The notes beneath the pieces are model-generated. The model did not search any database and was not told where the DNA came from. It saw only the letters and a program-made list of their open reading frames with translations. A program made the position numbers and the translations under genes. A DNA stretch of 64,000 nucleotides from Chryseobacterium sp. Tr-659 (GTDB taxonomy: Bacteria; Bacteroidota; Bacteroidia; Flavobacteriales; Weeksellaceae), in NCBI RefSeq assembly GCF_011752975.1, contig NZ_VWWP01000006.1, forward strand, positions 1 through 64,000, in the 5' to 3' direction. Below are positions 1 to 9,496 of the stretch, piece after piece (positions within the stretch are counted from its first letter, which is position 1; each line of letters begins with the position of its first letter).

Positions 1-620
1 ACAGACTATGAGGATAGCTAAGGATTGAACGGTATTATAGGCAATTAATCAATACCCATCACATACACGTTAACCTTGTCATTCCGTAGGAATCTACGCT
101 CCTGCTTTTATGATGAAGCGTTTATATCTTGGTGTACTGCAGAAATTTAGTGGAAGCGGGTCTTCCCTAAACTTGAATACATTATTTAGATTCCTCCGGA
201 ATGACAATAATAGGCGGATAAACTTTGGAAATAATAATCTGTGTAATCTGCAAAATCAGCGAGAAAAAGTATTCAATAAGAACTGGCTTTAACCTAAAGT
301 TAAATGTGCTATCTGGATTCCTACGGAATGACAGACTATGAGGATAGCTAAGGATTGAACGGTATTATAGGCAATTAATCAATACACATCACATATACGT
401 TAACCTTGTCATTCCGTAGGAATCTACGCTCCTGCTTTTATGATGAAGCGTTTATATTTTGGTGTGCTGCAGAAATTTAGTGGAAGCGGGTCTTCCCTAA
501 ACTTGAATACATTATTTAGATTCCTCCGGAATGACAATAATAGGCGGATAAACTTTGGAAATAATAATCTGCGTAATCAGTAAAATCCGCGAGAAAAAGT
601 ATTCAATAAGAACGGGCTTT
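1..620. repeat. Tandem 330-bp non-coding repeat, two copies
   Basis: Bases 1-300 reappear at 331-630 with a period of exactly 330 bp and only a few substitutions, so this looks like a recent tandem duplication; the array may continue left of the window. Each unit carries 18-bp arms around the core attccgtaggaat (78-95 and 408-425) and their inverted partners (188-205, 315-332, 518-535), so strong stem-loops could form. A 60-codon reading frame in copy 1 (110-292) is broken by an earlier stop in copy 2, which argues against coding. It resembles the dispersed intergenic repeat families of Chryseobacterium-type genomes, but no transposase is present and the family name is unknown to me. Confidence 0.85.
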
Positions 621-708
621 AGCCAAAAGCTATTGTATTCAAATTATTTTAACTGATAATTCAGAATTTCTACTAAATTGAGTTCCATTTTTGTGCTGTA
701 ATTTTAAT

Positions 709-3183
709 ATGACTGTGAAACAATTATCAATTCTATTGGCCATGCTGTTTTCTATATGCATAGTCAATGCACAACAGACCATTAACTATGGGAAAATCAC
801 CGGAAGAGTAGTAGATGCCGGTACAGGAAACGGAATAAGCAGTGCAAGCATAGGCCTGCTCCAAAACAATAAAGAGATCAACGGAGCTATTTCCAATGGG
901 AAAGGTGAATTTACCATAGATAATATCCCTTTTGGGGCCTATAAAGTAGCTGTTTTCTATGCGGGATATAAAAATAAAACGACTTCTGAAATTCAGATTG
1001 ACAGTAATACGACAAATGCTGTACTGGGAGATATTCAGCTTACAAGCACTGAAACAGCTTTGGAAGGAGTAACCATTGTGGGTAAAAAAGCAGTTATTGA
1101 GAATAAAGTTGACAAAATTGTGTTCAATGCGGCTAATGATGTGACATCACAAAATGGTGCTGCTATTGATGTATTGAGAAAAGTACCACAGGTAACAGTG
1201 GATGCGGATGGCAATGTAGAGCTTCAGGGGAATTCTAATATCAGATTTCTTATTAACGGAAAGCCGTCCAGTATATTCGGGAACAGTCTGGCGGATGCAC
1301 TGGCATCTATTCCGGCAAGCCAGATTAAAAGTATTGAGGTGGTTTCCAGTCCTGGTGCAAAATATGATGCGCAGGGTACCGGAGGAATCATCAATATCAT
1401 TTTAAAGGACAATAAAGTAAAAGGGATCAATGGAATTGTGAATGCTACTGGCGGAACATTATTTGAAACGGGCTCTCTGAATCTGAACTATAAAAACAAC
1501 AGTTTCAGCATGAATGCCTTTTTCAGTGGAAATGCACAACTAAAGGCGAAGACTCCTTTTTCCCAGGACCGGACTTCCAGGGATGTTACTTCCAATACAG
1601 GAACTCATTTATTACAGGATGGCTATACCGATTTTGAAAGACACGGCTACAGAACAGGCTTGGGCTTCGATTGGTCTATGAGCAAATCCAGTTCTTTAAG
1701 CGGTTCACTCTCTTTTAACAGCTTCTCGAATAAAAGCACGGGACTGATCAGCCAACAGCAGTATATCACGGATTATAATTCCTCGAATGTGGAATCTATT
1801 CTTGGGAACAGAACTTCAGACAATCAATCCTCTGTTCGTTCCATAGATGGAAGCTTGAGTTTCAGAAAAACTTTTAAGAAAGAAGGGCAGGAGCTTACTG
1901 CTGATTATGTGTTCAGTTATGGTTCTCCGAAAAGCAGTTATATTCAGACTCAAAGCCTTATGGGAGCTGCCTCTCCATACAATGGGATTTCCGGAAATAA
2001 TCCGGGAACGGATAACAGCCATAACCTATCCATAGATTATGTGCATCCCTTGAATGATAACATAACCTTTGAAATGGGAGCGAAAACTGTACAACAGCAT
2101 ATCACCAATGTAACGGATGTGCATGTACTGAATACTTTATCGGGGCAGTATGAAACAGATCCGCTGCAGTCTTATCATTTAAATTATGATATGGGAATCT
2201 ATGCGGCCTATTTTTCTTCAAAGCTTTCATTATTTAATTGGCTGGATGTAAGGGCAGGCTTACGGTATGAGTACACACATTTAAAAATAGATTTCCCGGA
2301 TACGAATATCCCGTCTTATGGGTTGCTGGTTCCGTCATTTATTCTGTCTCATAAGTTTGAAAGTGGTGAAACTTTGAAATTTTCTTACACAAGAAGAGTA
2401 GAAAGACCTGAGTATACAGAGCTCAATCCATTTTTAAACATCAGTGACCCTCATAATATTACCACCGGAAATCCGGCTCTGAAGCCTGAAATAGGAGATA
2501 ATATGGAGCTAGGTTACACTAAGAATTTTACTAACGGCGGGAATATTTCCCTGTCACTTGTAGAGCGTATCAACAGTCAGGATTTAAAACAGATCACCAC
2601 ATTTTATCCCACCTTTACAGCCAATGGAACTGAATATACCAATGTATCCGTTACTGCAAGGGATAATATCGGTAAGGAATATAACTCCGGGGGAATTGTT
2701 TCTGTCTCACTTCCTTTTTTCCAGAATAAGCTGAACCTGAGAAGTAATATCATGGTATTCCACCGCTATATTGTGAGTCATACTTATGTAGGGAACCTGG
2801 ATATGGGAATGCGCTATCGTGCCAATCTTAATCTTAATTATCAGTTTCCGAAGAACTTTGTACTCGAGGTATTTGGAAATTACAACTCAGCGGCCAAAAA
2901 TATCCAGGGTAAAAATCCGCAATCCATTACTTATACTTTTGCGGGCAGAAAAGAGTTCTGGAACAAAAAAGCTAGCATAGGCTTTACGATGACCAATCCG
3001 TTCAATAAGTATATCCGACAGGTAACCACCGTGGATACCGGCGACTATCAGTCTTATTCGGTAAGAGATCTGCCTTATCGTTCCTTTGGAATCAGCTTCA
3101 GTTATAAATTCGGGAAAATGGATTTTAAAAAGGAGAAGGATATCAGTAATGAGTATTTGAATGGGCCGGGATCGGGGAATTAA
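709..3183 (+). CDS. TonB-dependent-receptor-like outer-membrane beta-barrel protein
   Basis: An outer-membrane barrel of 824 residues starting at ATG 709; a TTG at 691 would add six residues before an otherwise ideal signal peptide and is less likely. Order: signal peptide (about 1-22, ending VNAQQ), carboxypeptidase-regulatory-like beta-sandwich (about 28-115, GKITGRVVDAGTG and later FGAYKVAV), plug-like region (about 120-235, with LINGKPSS and GTGGIINIIL), then a long beta-barrel of the OMP_b-brl_3 type ending in SFSYKFGK. Such proteins are related to SusC-like receptors; the substrate cannot be told from sequence, and no SusD-like lipoprotein lies next to it, so it is probably not a classical glycan-uptake pair. 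It stands alone, with a hairpin terminator just after it. Confidence 0.85.
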   Translation: MTVKQLSILLAMLFSICIVNAQQTINYGKITGRVVDAGTGNGISSASIGLLQNNKEINGAISNGKGEFTIDNIPFGAYKVAVFYAGYKNKTTSEIQIDSNTTNAVLGDIQLTSTETALEGVTIVGKKAVIENKVDKIVFNAANDVTSQNGAAIDVLRKVPQVTVDADGNVELQGNSNIRFLINGKPSSIFGNSLADALASIPASQIKSIEVVSSPGAKYDAQGTGGIINIILKDNKVKGINGIVNATGGTLFETGSLNLNYKNNSFSMNAFFSGNAQLKAKTPFSQDRTSRDVTSNTGTHLLQDGYTDFERHGYRTGLGFDWSMSKSSSLSGSLSFNSFSNKSTGLISQQQYITDYNSSNVESILGNRTSDNQSSVRSIDGSLSFRKTFKKEGQELTADYVFSYGSPKSSYIQTQSLMGAASPYNGISGNNPGTDNSHNLSIDYVHPLNDNITFEMGAKTVQQHITNVTDVHVLNTLSGQYETDPLQSYHLNYDMGIYAAYFSSKLSLFNWLDVRAGLRYEYTHLKIDFPDTNIPSYGLLVPSFILSHKFESGETLKFSYTRRVERPEYTELNPFLNISDPHNITTGNPALKPEIGDNMELGYTKNFTNGGNISLSLVERINSQDLKQITTFYPTFTANGTEYTNVSVTARDNIGKEYNSGGIVSVSLPFFQNKLNLRSNIMVFHRYIVSHTYVGNLDMGMRYRANLNLNYQFPKNFVLEVFGNYNSAAKNIQGKNPQSITYTFAGRKEFWNKKASIGFTMTNPFNKYIRQVTTVDTGDYQSYSVRDLPYRSFGISFSYKFGKMDFKKEKDISNEYLNGPGSGN

Positions 3184-3250
3184 ACTGATATTTTATAGTA
3201 ATTGAATTAAAGGAATGATATGAGAAATTGTAAGTAAGGAATTTTAAAAT

Positions 3251-3278
3251 AAAAAAATACAGCTTCATTGAAGCTGTA
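3251..3278 (-). terminator. Rho-independent terminator of the XRE gene
   Basis: A 9-bp perfect stem with a 3-nt loop (3258-3278, tacagcttc / gaagctgta). Read on the minus strand it is followed by a run of seven T at 3257-3251. It lies about 45 bp past the end of the XRE regulator gene. Confidence 0.75.
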
Positions 3279-3292
3279 TAGTTATAGATAAG

Positions 3293-3330
3293 ATCTGTTT
3301 TTCTTTAGAGAAATACAGATTTATTTTTTT
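3293..3330 (+). terminator. Rho-independent terminator of the TonB-receptor-like gene
   Basis: A 12-bp stem with one mismatch and loop ttag (3293-3304 with 3309-3320), followed on the plus strand by ttattttttt. It overlaps the stop codon of the convergent XRE gene, so two terminators sit between the two convergent genes. Confidence 0.65.
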
Positions 3331-3680
3331 GATTTAAGACTTTGTACCTCCTGTTTTAGAGACTCAATTTGTTCTTTTAAAAGCTTAATATATTCCTGTT
3401 GATTTTCTAAAATGTATTCTGGAATATTTAAATAAGTATTCATAAAAGGTCCAGAATTAGTTGAAGTGTCATTAAAATTAACAATATTTGCACTTCTTTC
3501 TTCTTTGATCTCTTCAACTGGTACATCCAAAGCTTTGGCAAGCTTTTCCCATTCATCATCATAGATTCTTACTTCACCATTTTCTTTTCTACAGTAGTTA
3601 GAAACATCTGTAGATAAAATTTTAGACATATAATCTTGTGTGTAACCTCTCTGCTTTCTTAGATTTTTTAGCTTTTCCAT
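3321..3680 (-). CDS. XRE-family helix-turn-helix regulator with C-terminal coiled coil
   Basis: A 119-residue DNA-binding protein. Residues about 1-60 form a Cro/C1-type HTH (KNLRKQRGYTQDYMSKIL, then the recognition helix region around VSNYCRKENG and the closing WEKLAKALDVP). Residues about 88-119 are a short coiled coil rich in K, E and L, suggesting dimerisation. It lies downstream of and in the same orientation as the helicase fusion and MazG genes, but has its own promoter box and a terminator separates it from the fusion gene, so its link with them is by proximity. Proteins of this shape are common in flavobacteria; its operator is not known. Confidence 0.85.
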   Translation of the reverse strand: MEKLKNLRKQRGYTQDYMSKILSTDVSNYCRKENGEVRIYDDEWEKLAKALDVPVEEIKEERSANIVNFNDTSTNSGPFMNTYLNIPEYILENQQEYIKLLKEQIESLKQEVQSLKSKK

Positions 3681-3698
3681 AGGGGGAGCGTGTTTTTA

Positions 3699-3706
3699 CA
3701 AATATA
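3699..3706 (-). promoter_or_regulatory. Bacteroidota-type -7 box for the XRE gene
   Basis: On the minus strand the sequence is TATATTTG, matching the TAnnTTTG -7 consensus, 18 bases upstream of the ATG. A clear -33 TTG was not seen. Confidence 0.45.
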
Positions 3707-3860
3707 GAGAAAATTTAGTTGGATTGTGGCAGTTTTGTATTTGTGAAGTATAAATGCAGCTAATGATATTGACCTTTCCGCGGCCAGGAGAAGGTCAAAG
3801 AAGGATGAGGTGATGGGGAAATCGGAGGGGTAGATTGAGAAGGTATGATTTCAGATATAA

Positions 3861-3890
3861 AAAGGTTCAGGGTGTGCTGAACCTTTTTTA
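3861..3890 (-). terminator. Hairpin terminator of the helicase-fusion gene
   Basis: A 10-bp perfect stem (aaaggttcag, 3861-3870, with ctgaaccttt, 3877-3886), loop of six. It starts immediately past the stop codon of the fusion gene and has T-rich flanks on both strands (TTTTTATAT on the minus strand). Confidence 0.7.
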
Positions 3891-6083
3891 TTTTTTCAAT
3901 ACTTTCACGAATATACCTAGAACCTTAAAATCAACTGTTTCCTCATCTCTAAGAATGATTGATTCAAAGCTGGAATCATTGGATTTTGGCATCAATACTA
4001 TTTCTTCATGATGCCATCCTTCTTCATCAGTTGATTTTTTGCTGGAATATTCTTTAATAGTGTAGTTACTCCCAAATTCTAAGTCAGTAATGTTTCTTCC
4101 TTCAACTAGAGTAATTAAGCCATTACGAGAACCTCCGCTATATTTTTTGAACAAACAAATACTCCCGTTAGGGATGATTTTATTCATAGATTCACCTACT
4201 ACAGTGCATGCAAAATAGTCATCTCTATTATATAAGCTATCTAGTTCAATATATTTTACATTTTCTATTTCTTGGATATCAGAAAAAGAGCCTGCTGCAA
4301 TATTTAAATCATAGAAAGGAATTGAGCTTTTTGTAGGAGTATTGGTAATTTGTATTAATTTTTCTTCTGCGGAGGAGTTGTAAGGTTGAATAAATTGCTG
4401 AAGAAAACGTCTCAAATTTTCATTGCATGTATAAATATAAGTACCTTCGATTCCTCTCAACAATATAGTCTTATAAATATTGATAATGAAATCTAGTAAT
4501 TCTTCTTCGTTTTGAATAGAATTTTTACCATTTTTATCTTTGTACTTTTGCTTATCAACAGTTAATTTTCCAGATGCAAAATCATAGTCCAATTCTGGCC
4601 CTATAATAACTCCTGTATAATTCAAATCATAACCTTGTGTGGTATGAATGCATCCTACCTCATTTATAGAATTGATTGAATTTACCCAATCTACAGAAGT
4701 ACTGTTCCATCTTAATTGATTTTCACCAATAATGATATCATAAGCTTCAGTATTTTTGTTTGATACCCATTCCCAAGCATATCCTGCAACCATTCTCGAT
4801 AAACCATGAAGCTCATTTTTGGCTTTTATTCTGTCAATCATTTGAGACAAGTCATCGAAAAGATAGAATTCGTAGTCATCTGTTTTATATGGCTGTAAGG
4901 AAAGAGTGGAAGGTGCATCAAAAATTTTATGAATTAACCTTATATAGTTATTTCCACCACGTACCCGAAGCTGAGTTTTTAGTTTTTCAACGCGTGTTGA
5001 TGGGTTCAATTCTAATTTGTTAAAACTTTCTTTAAGGGCATCTGAAGGTTTTATAGATTGATATTGATCATAAAAAATAATAGATTTATTACTTTGTAGA
5101 GTAACCCAATCCAATTCGGAAGCTTTAAACTTATCTAAACCTAACTTTTCACAATTACGATCAAATGTTCCAAAGTATGAACCTAAATTTACTCGTCTTC
5201 TTAAACGATGCCCTTCGTCAACTATAATAAGATCATATTTGTTTTGTGCTAAATCTGAAGGTCCTATCACCATCTTTCTTGATAAACCGTTTACATTCTT
5301 GAAAACATTGGAAATAGTTTTTCTGAATGATGCCATTGGAATTACCAGTGCCATATTTAAATCAGTAAACTTCTCTTTAACCCTTTTTAATAAAAGGAAA
5401 AGTTCATCGTCATCTTCATCAAAATCAGCATAATTAAAATCTTCTAAATTTGTTTTTAGTAGTTTAAATAAAAAAATGGCTAAAATAGATTTACCTGTTC
5501 CAGCTCCTCCATGAATAAGACTAACTTTAGCATTTTCATCCAATAAACAGTTCAGAATCATTTTCAATCCTTTAATTTGTTCTTTGGAAAGAGATTTATA
5601 AGGAGAATATTTAAAAAGGTCTGAATTATTAATAAAATCCAGAGAGTGTCGAGATATGCCGAGTTGTCTGAGTTCATCCCAAATATCTTTGAATAAATCC
5701 CAATACACTTTCTTTTCATGATATTGATGATTAGCAATACCAAGGTTACCATTTTGTAAGGTATATTGCCCGTCAGCAGAAATGTACTTGATAAGATTTG
5801 ATTCTAAATCTAAAGTGGCAGATTTATGGAATAAATTGCTTAAAATAAGATTTACCGATGAAAGCTGCTTCTTTTCTTCAGATTTTAGGTGAGTGTTTAT
5901 TCTTGTTAGTACATCTGTAGTCTCCCCTACATAAGCCGTTTTAGTATTTTTATTTTTCAAAAAATAAACTATTGGCCAAGATAAGTAATCTCTGTGATTG
6001 TTGTTTATTTTTGTTTCTGTGAGGTGATCAAAATCGTATTCCTCTGTAATTGTAAAATTCTTCATTTTTTTACTACAAATCAT
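3888..6083 (-). CDS. GIY-YIG nuclease / Schlafen-type (DUF2075) helicase / S24 peptidase fusion
   Basis: A 731-residue three-part protein. Residues 36-115 look like a GIY-YIG nuclease: VYF (Y40), YVG (Y51), R61, E94 and N111 or N113 match the catalytic set. Residues about 160-600 are a DUF2075/SLFN-group-3-like P-loop helicase with Walker A GGAGTGKS (192-199), a Walker B IIVDEGHR and, near the C-terminal side, TTQGYDLNYTGVIIG. Residues about 590-731 resemble an S24/LexA-like peptidase, with VVGESMNKIIPNG (Ser632) and a lysine in NYTIKEYS (Lys677) spaced like a Ser-Lys dyad. The start may instead be Met7 at 6065; the Met1 start overlaps the MazG gene by 11 bp. Pairing with MazG and an XRE regulator suggests an anti-phage or DNA-stress role, which is inference. 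The block is noticeably AT-richer than its neighbours, suggesting transfer. Confidence 0.85.
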   Translation of the reverse strand: MICSKKMKNFTITEEYDFDHLTETKINNNHRDYLSWPIVYFLKNKNTKTAYVGETTDVLTRINTHLKSEEKKQLSSVNLILSNLFHKSATLDLESNLIKYISADGQYTLQNGNLGIANHQYHEKKVYWDLFKDIWDELRQLGISRHSLDFINNSDLFKYSPYKSLSKEQIKGLKMILNCLLDENAKVSLIHGGAGTGKSILAIFLFKLLKTNLEDFNYADFDEDDDELFLLLKRVKEKFTDLNMALVIPMASFRKTISNVFKNVNGLSRKMVIGPSDLAQNKYDLIIVDEGHRLRRRVNLGSYFGTFDRNCEKLGLDKFKASELDWVTLQSNKSIIFYDQYQSIKPSDALKESFNKLELNPSTRVEKLKTQLRVRGGNNYIRLIHKIFDAPSTLSLQPYKTDDYEFYLFDDLSQMIDRIKAKNELHGLSRMVAGYAWEWVSNKNTEAYDIIIGENQLRWNSTSVDWVNSINSINEVGCIHTTQGYDLNYTGVIIGPELDYDFASGKLTVDKQKYKDKNGKNSIQNEEELLDFIINIYKTILLRGIEGTYIYTCNENLRRFLQQFIQPYNSSAEEKLIQITNTPTKSSIPFYDLNIAAGSFSDIQEIENVKYIELDSLYNRDDYFACTVVGESMNKIIPNGSICLFKKYSGGSRNGLITLVEGRNITDLEFGSNYTIKEYSSKKSTDEEGWHHEEIVLMPKSNDSSFESIILRDEETVDFKVLGIFVKVLKK

Positions 6084-6399
6084 CGTACTTATTTGATTTT
6101 CCCTTTGCTTTTTCTACTGGATATTTCTCATTATTTCTCTGTAATTTCTTTAGAATAATGTTATTGATATCTATATTATTTTTATTTGCAAGGAGTATCC
6201 CATACATAAATACATCTGCCAATTCTTCTTCTAGTTTATCTTTATTAAAATCTTCGTTTTTTTTCCATAAAAAAACCTCCAATAGTTCTGATGCTTCAAT
6301 CGATAAAGCAAGTGCTAGATCTTTTGAATTATGGAATTGTTCCCAATCCCTTTCATCTCGAAACTTAAGTAGTTTTTCTATTGTACTTTTATCTACCAT
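6073..6399 (-). CDS. MazG-like nucleoside triphosphate pyrophosphohydrolase
   Basis: A 108-residue all-alpha NTP pyrophosphohydrolase. The metal-binding signature is visible as SIEASELLEVFLW (E-x-x-E) followed by EEELADVFMYG (E-x-x-D), as in single-domain MazG-like proteins. The family hydrolyses (d)NTPs to (d)NMP and pyrophosphate; in this setting nucleotide depletion or sanitation during infection is plausible but unproven. Its stop codon overlaps the start of the helicase fusion, so the two are almost certainly co-transcribed and translationally coupled, with this gene first. Confidence 0.88.
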   Translation of the reverse strand: MVDKSTIEKLLKFRDERDWEQFHNSKDLALALSIEASELLEVFLWKKNEDFNKDKLEEELADVFMYGILLANKNNIDINNIILKKLQRNNEKYPVEKAKGKSNKYDDL

Positions 6400-6696
6400 A
6401 GCATTATTAATAAAGTGAAATCTATTTAATGTTTAAAAATAGTAAATCTTAAGGATAATTATCTCAAAATTATTAGTTTTCTCCAACGGTTTAGGGTTAA
6501 ATATATGAATATTCTGATGTACAAATATTTTATTTCCACTATTTAATTAAATAATTTTTATCTCAATAAGAATACACAAACAGCACAGACTAAACACTCA
6601 TTAGTATGCTTATTCTACAGCCATTGCCATAGTATCTAGCAAAAAGTAGATTGTATTATAAAGAGTAACGAAGCGTAAATAAGCTATACAATAGTT
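6400..6696. other. AT-rich intergenic region between MazG and the usher-like gene
   Basis: About 300 bp without a supportable gene. It must hold the promoter of the MazG-helicase pair on the minus strand and the 3' end of the fibre operon. No convincing hairpin terminator, repeat or RNA gene was seen. Confidence 0.5.
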
Positions 6697-9492
6697 TTAA
6701 CTCCCAAACTTCTTCACCCTAATCACCTTCTCCCTCACCTTAATCACAAAAGGTTCTAATTGAGCTATTTTCCCTGCTTCCACTTTGAAGGCAGCTGTAG
6801 AGCGGTCGCAGTAGGTATTGGTAGGCAGGGAGTTTTTGTTCAGCTCAATCCTGTAGTTTCCGGAGGGTAGGAAGGAGGCAAATTCTCCGTTGTCATCGGT
6901 CATGATGTGTTGTACTAACTGATCATTGCGATAGATATTGAACAGAATACCTCCGGTTTTCGGAGTGAAATCTACTGCTGTTTTGGTGTCGAAATCGTAG
7001 GTCACTTTTCCCTGGGTGGTTCCGTTTTGATGAAGAGGGATTTCAAGAGAGTAGTGGTGTTTGTCTACTGTAAACTCGGTTTCATCATAATACCAGCCTT
7101 GCTGGATTACCTGTTTCAGTGCATATTTTCCGTATGGGATAGAACGGTAGCTGATATAACCTGATGGATCGGTTTTAAAAGAAATGGTATTCAGCATAAT
7201 AAGATAACCTGCCGCTTCTTTGTCGCCTTCATCATAGATATTATTTTCGTTCAGATCGTAATATACAAAAGCTTTGATGTCTCCTTTCTTACCGGGGTCC
7301 AGCGTACTGTTTCTAAGATTAACGGTAACACCGGCTTCAATCGTAAAAAGATTATTGTTGAAACTTCCCGAAGAATAATTGAAGTAGGAAGAGTTCAGAT
7401 ACAGGGCGTACTTTTCCCTTGAATATTTCAGATTTAAAAAGCCTGAAGGAGATTTTCCGTACAAAATATCGTCGGTGTAAGAAACTCCTGAGGTTATGTT
7501 CAGCTTGTTGTCGAAGAAGTTTTTATTGACGAAAGCAGAAAGGGAAAGCTTTTCGTAGGTATTGCTTTTATTTAGCATCTTTGAAAAAGCATATTCAGAA
7601 AGGAAATAACTTCCATGCTGATAAATACCATTCAGGGTAAGCCATTTGTAGCTGTACGTTCCGCTTACTCTCATCTGGTACTGAGGTTTATCATTGTCCG
7701 GATAACGAACAAGCCCTGTTTCCATACTCAGGATGGAAGAGTGTTGCTTATCAGGACTCAGCCAGGTAAGATATTCGGTAAGGCGTTGTGCCTTTAGCTG
7801 TTTCGTGTCCTCGTAAGGCTGGGCATTGAAAAAATTATTGTAAGAGTTGGAATTCTCTTCCTGGTACTGATACCCGAACCCCATTCCGAAATTACCTTTT
7901 TTAGGAAAGTTGATTCCCGCATCCAGTCTTATATTGCTTGAATTGAGAGTATTGTTGTAAAAATAAAATTTAGGCGAAAACTGGGAGGCCATAATGTTGG
8001 CATATACATAATGGTCTTTGAAAATCATCGTGGAAAAGTTCTGCTGAATCTGTAAGATCCCGCGTCTGTTTCCGGGGTAATAATCTGTGCTGTAGAAATA
8101 GTTTCCGTTCAGGCTGATCTTCTTGATCATTCCTGAATATTGAGATTCCAAAGCCAAAGAAGGTTTGGTGGGCTGATTGTTTTCGTAGAAACTTAATCCG
8201 CCGTAGATTTTTGTATTCATTTTCCAGTCTTTACCGAATGCAGACTGAATATCTGTTCCTGCTACATGGTGTCTTGCCTTTTCATAAGGATCATTCCTGA
8301 AAATATAAGTTCCGGAGATATTCCGGGAAGCATTTTGCGCTCCGAGAACGCCTCTGGTATAAAATCCATAGCCATACTTCAGAAATGAATTTCTTTCTAT
8401 CAGGCTGAAGGTCTGGTCTACGAAGCCTGCTTCAATTTTCTTATCCTTATCCGGAGAAGTGTAGGCGTATTCAACCCCTCTTCCAAACATAGAAACCTCC
8501 AGTAACTTGTTGATGTTTCCAACTGTGAATTCACTGTTTTCCCGATGGTAGGTAAGATAGGTATTATTGACAATAGGATCACTCTGATGATTCATGGTGT
8601 AAATATTCCCGCGGATAAAAAGATATCCTGAAGGAAGATTGAAGCCCCCGGAACCTACCAGTTGATACATGTCCAGATTTTCTCCGGCATGTCTGTAGCT
8701 TGCCGTGATGGTATTCTTGGTGAAATTTGAAAAAGCAGTAGATTCCATATCTTCATAACGCTGTACCGAAGAAACATTCTGTATAGATACCGTGGTATTG
8801 CCGAAGATTTCCCTATCTGGCTCTCTGAAACCTGCAATATTTACGGAAATCTGACTACTCCGGGATCTGATCCTGGATGGCATGAAACGGAATATAAATA
8901 CCGAATCCTTCTGTACGCCAATACTTCCTTTTTTCTCTATAAATGCATTACCCTGGTCAGCTTCCGGAATTTTAAAAACAACCGTTACATTCTGCTTCCT
9001 GTTACCAAGATTGGAAACCCTGGCTCTAACCTCTACCGAATCGGTGGCTTTATTCATATAGATCACCGGATTTTCTGCGGTGATACGCATGGAATTATTC
9101 TCTGTTACAGTGTATAGAATTTGTTTTTCTACAACTGTTTTATTCTGTTGGTCCGAAAGCCGGAAAGCAAGCCGGGCTTCTCCGGAACCTGCATTATTAC
9201 TCACCAATATTTTTACGGGTAAGAAAAGGTGCTCACCGGGTTTCATGTCAACCTGAAGACTGTTTCCGGAAATATTTCTGAAGCCGTCAGGAATATTAAT
9301 TTCCACTTTTCCTTTGAAATGGGTTGCACCCTCATTGTTCAGTACTACCATAAGATCCAGAATATCTGCTTTATCTGCTCTGGATTCATTGCGGATATCA
9401 AGACTTATTCCGGGACTGTTCTGTGCCGGAATCCATATTCGAAACGAAATCAAAAAAATGAAAAGGATTTTTTTGAACAGGTCTTGAAACAT
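6697..9492 (-). CDS. Usher-like outer-membrane protein with Ig-like N-terminal and CTD-like C-terminal domains
   Basis: 931 residues from ATG 9492; a longer frame to 9552 would overlap the upstream gene by 56 bp and spoil the signal peptide (MFQDLFKKILFIFLISF...IPAQ). About 25-250 are two Ig-like/NEW3-type beta-sandwich segments; about 255-730 alternate aromatic and polar residues like a large beta-barrel; about 740-931 hold two small beta-sandwich domains (DIKAFVYYDLNENNIYDEGD, with a calcium-loop look, and GEFASFLPSGNYRIEL). A barrel with small C-terminal sandwiches behind a PapD-like chaperone gene is the layout of a pilus usher, which is the basis of the call. The primary sequence is not a recognisable FimD/PapC, so another kind of export barrel remains possible. 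Last gene of the operon. Confidence 0.6.
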   Translation of the reverse strand: MFQDLFKKILFIFLISFRIWIPAQNSPGISLDIRNESRADKADILDLMVVLNNEGATHFKGKVEINIPDGFRNISGNSLQVDMKPGEHLFLPVKILVSNNAGSGEARLAFRLSDQQNKTVVEKQILYTVTENNSMRITAENPVIYMNKATDSVEVRARVSNLGNRKQNVTVVFKIPEADQGNAFIEKKGSIGVQKDSVFIFRFMPSRIRSRSSQISVNIAGFREPDREIFGNTTVSIQNVSSVQRYEDMESTAFSNFTKNTITASYRHAGENLDMYQLVGSGGFNLPSGYLFIRGNIYTMNHQSDPIVNNTYLTYHRENSEFTVGNINKLLEVSMFGRGVEYAYTSPDKDKKIEAGFVDQTFSLIERNSFLKYGYGFYTRGVLGAQNASRNISGTYIFRNDPYEKARHHVAGTDIQSAFGKDWKMNTKIYGGLSFYENNQPTKPSLALESQYSGMIKKISLNGNYFYSTDYYPGNRRGILQIQQNFSTMIFKDHYVYANIMASQFSPKFYFYNNTLNSSNIRLDAGINFPKKGNFGMGFGYQYQEENSNSYNNFFNAQPYEDTKQLKAQRLTEYLTWLSPDKQHSSILSMETGLVRYPDNDKPQYQMRVSGTYSYKWLTLNGIYQHGSYFLSEYAFSKMLNKSNTYEKLSLSAFVNKNFFDNKLNITSGVSYTDDILYGKSPSGFLNLKYSREKYALYLNSSYFNYSSGSFNNNLFTIEAGVTVNLRNSTLDPGKKGDIKAFVYYDLNENNIYDEGDKEAAGYLIMLNTISFKTDPSGYISYRSIPYGKYALKQVIQQGWYYDETEFTVDKHHYSLEIPLHQNGTTQGKVTYDFDTKTAVDFTPKTGGILFNIYRNDQLVQHIMTDDNGEFASFLPSGNYRIELNKNSLPTNTYCDRSTAAFKVEAGKIAQLEPFVIKVREKVIRVKKFGS

Positions 9493-9496
9493 AGGT

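Noticed and set aside
110..292. 60-codon reading frame in the first tandem repeat
   Set aside because: The matching frame in the second repeat stops earlier, and the sequence overlaps inverted-repeat arms; no coding character.
691..708. TTG start extending the TonB-receptor-like gene
   Set aside because: ATG at 709 gives a normal signal peptide; the extension MCCNFN adds nothing sensible.
6073..6399. Reading the MazG gene as part of a MazEF toxin-antitoxin system
   Set aside because: No MazF-like toxin is present; the E-x-x-E and E-x-x-D motifs identify a pyrophosphohydrolase.
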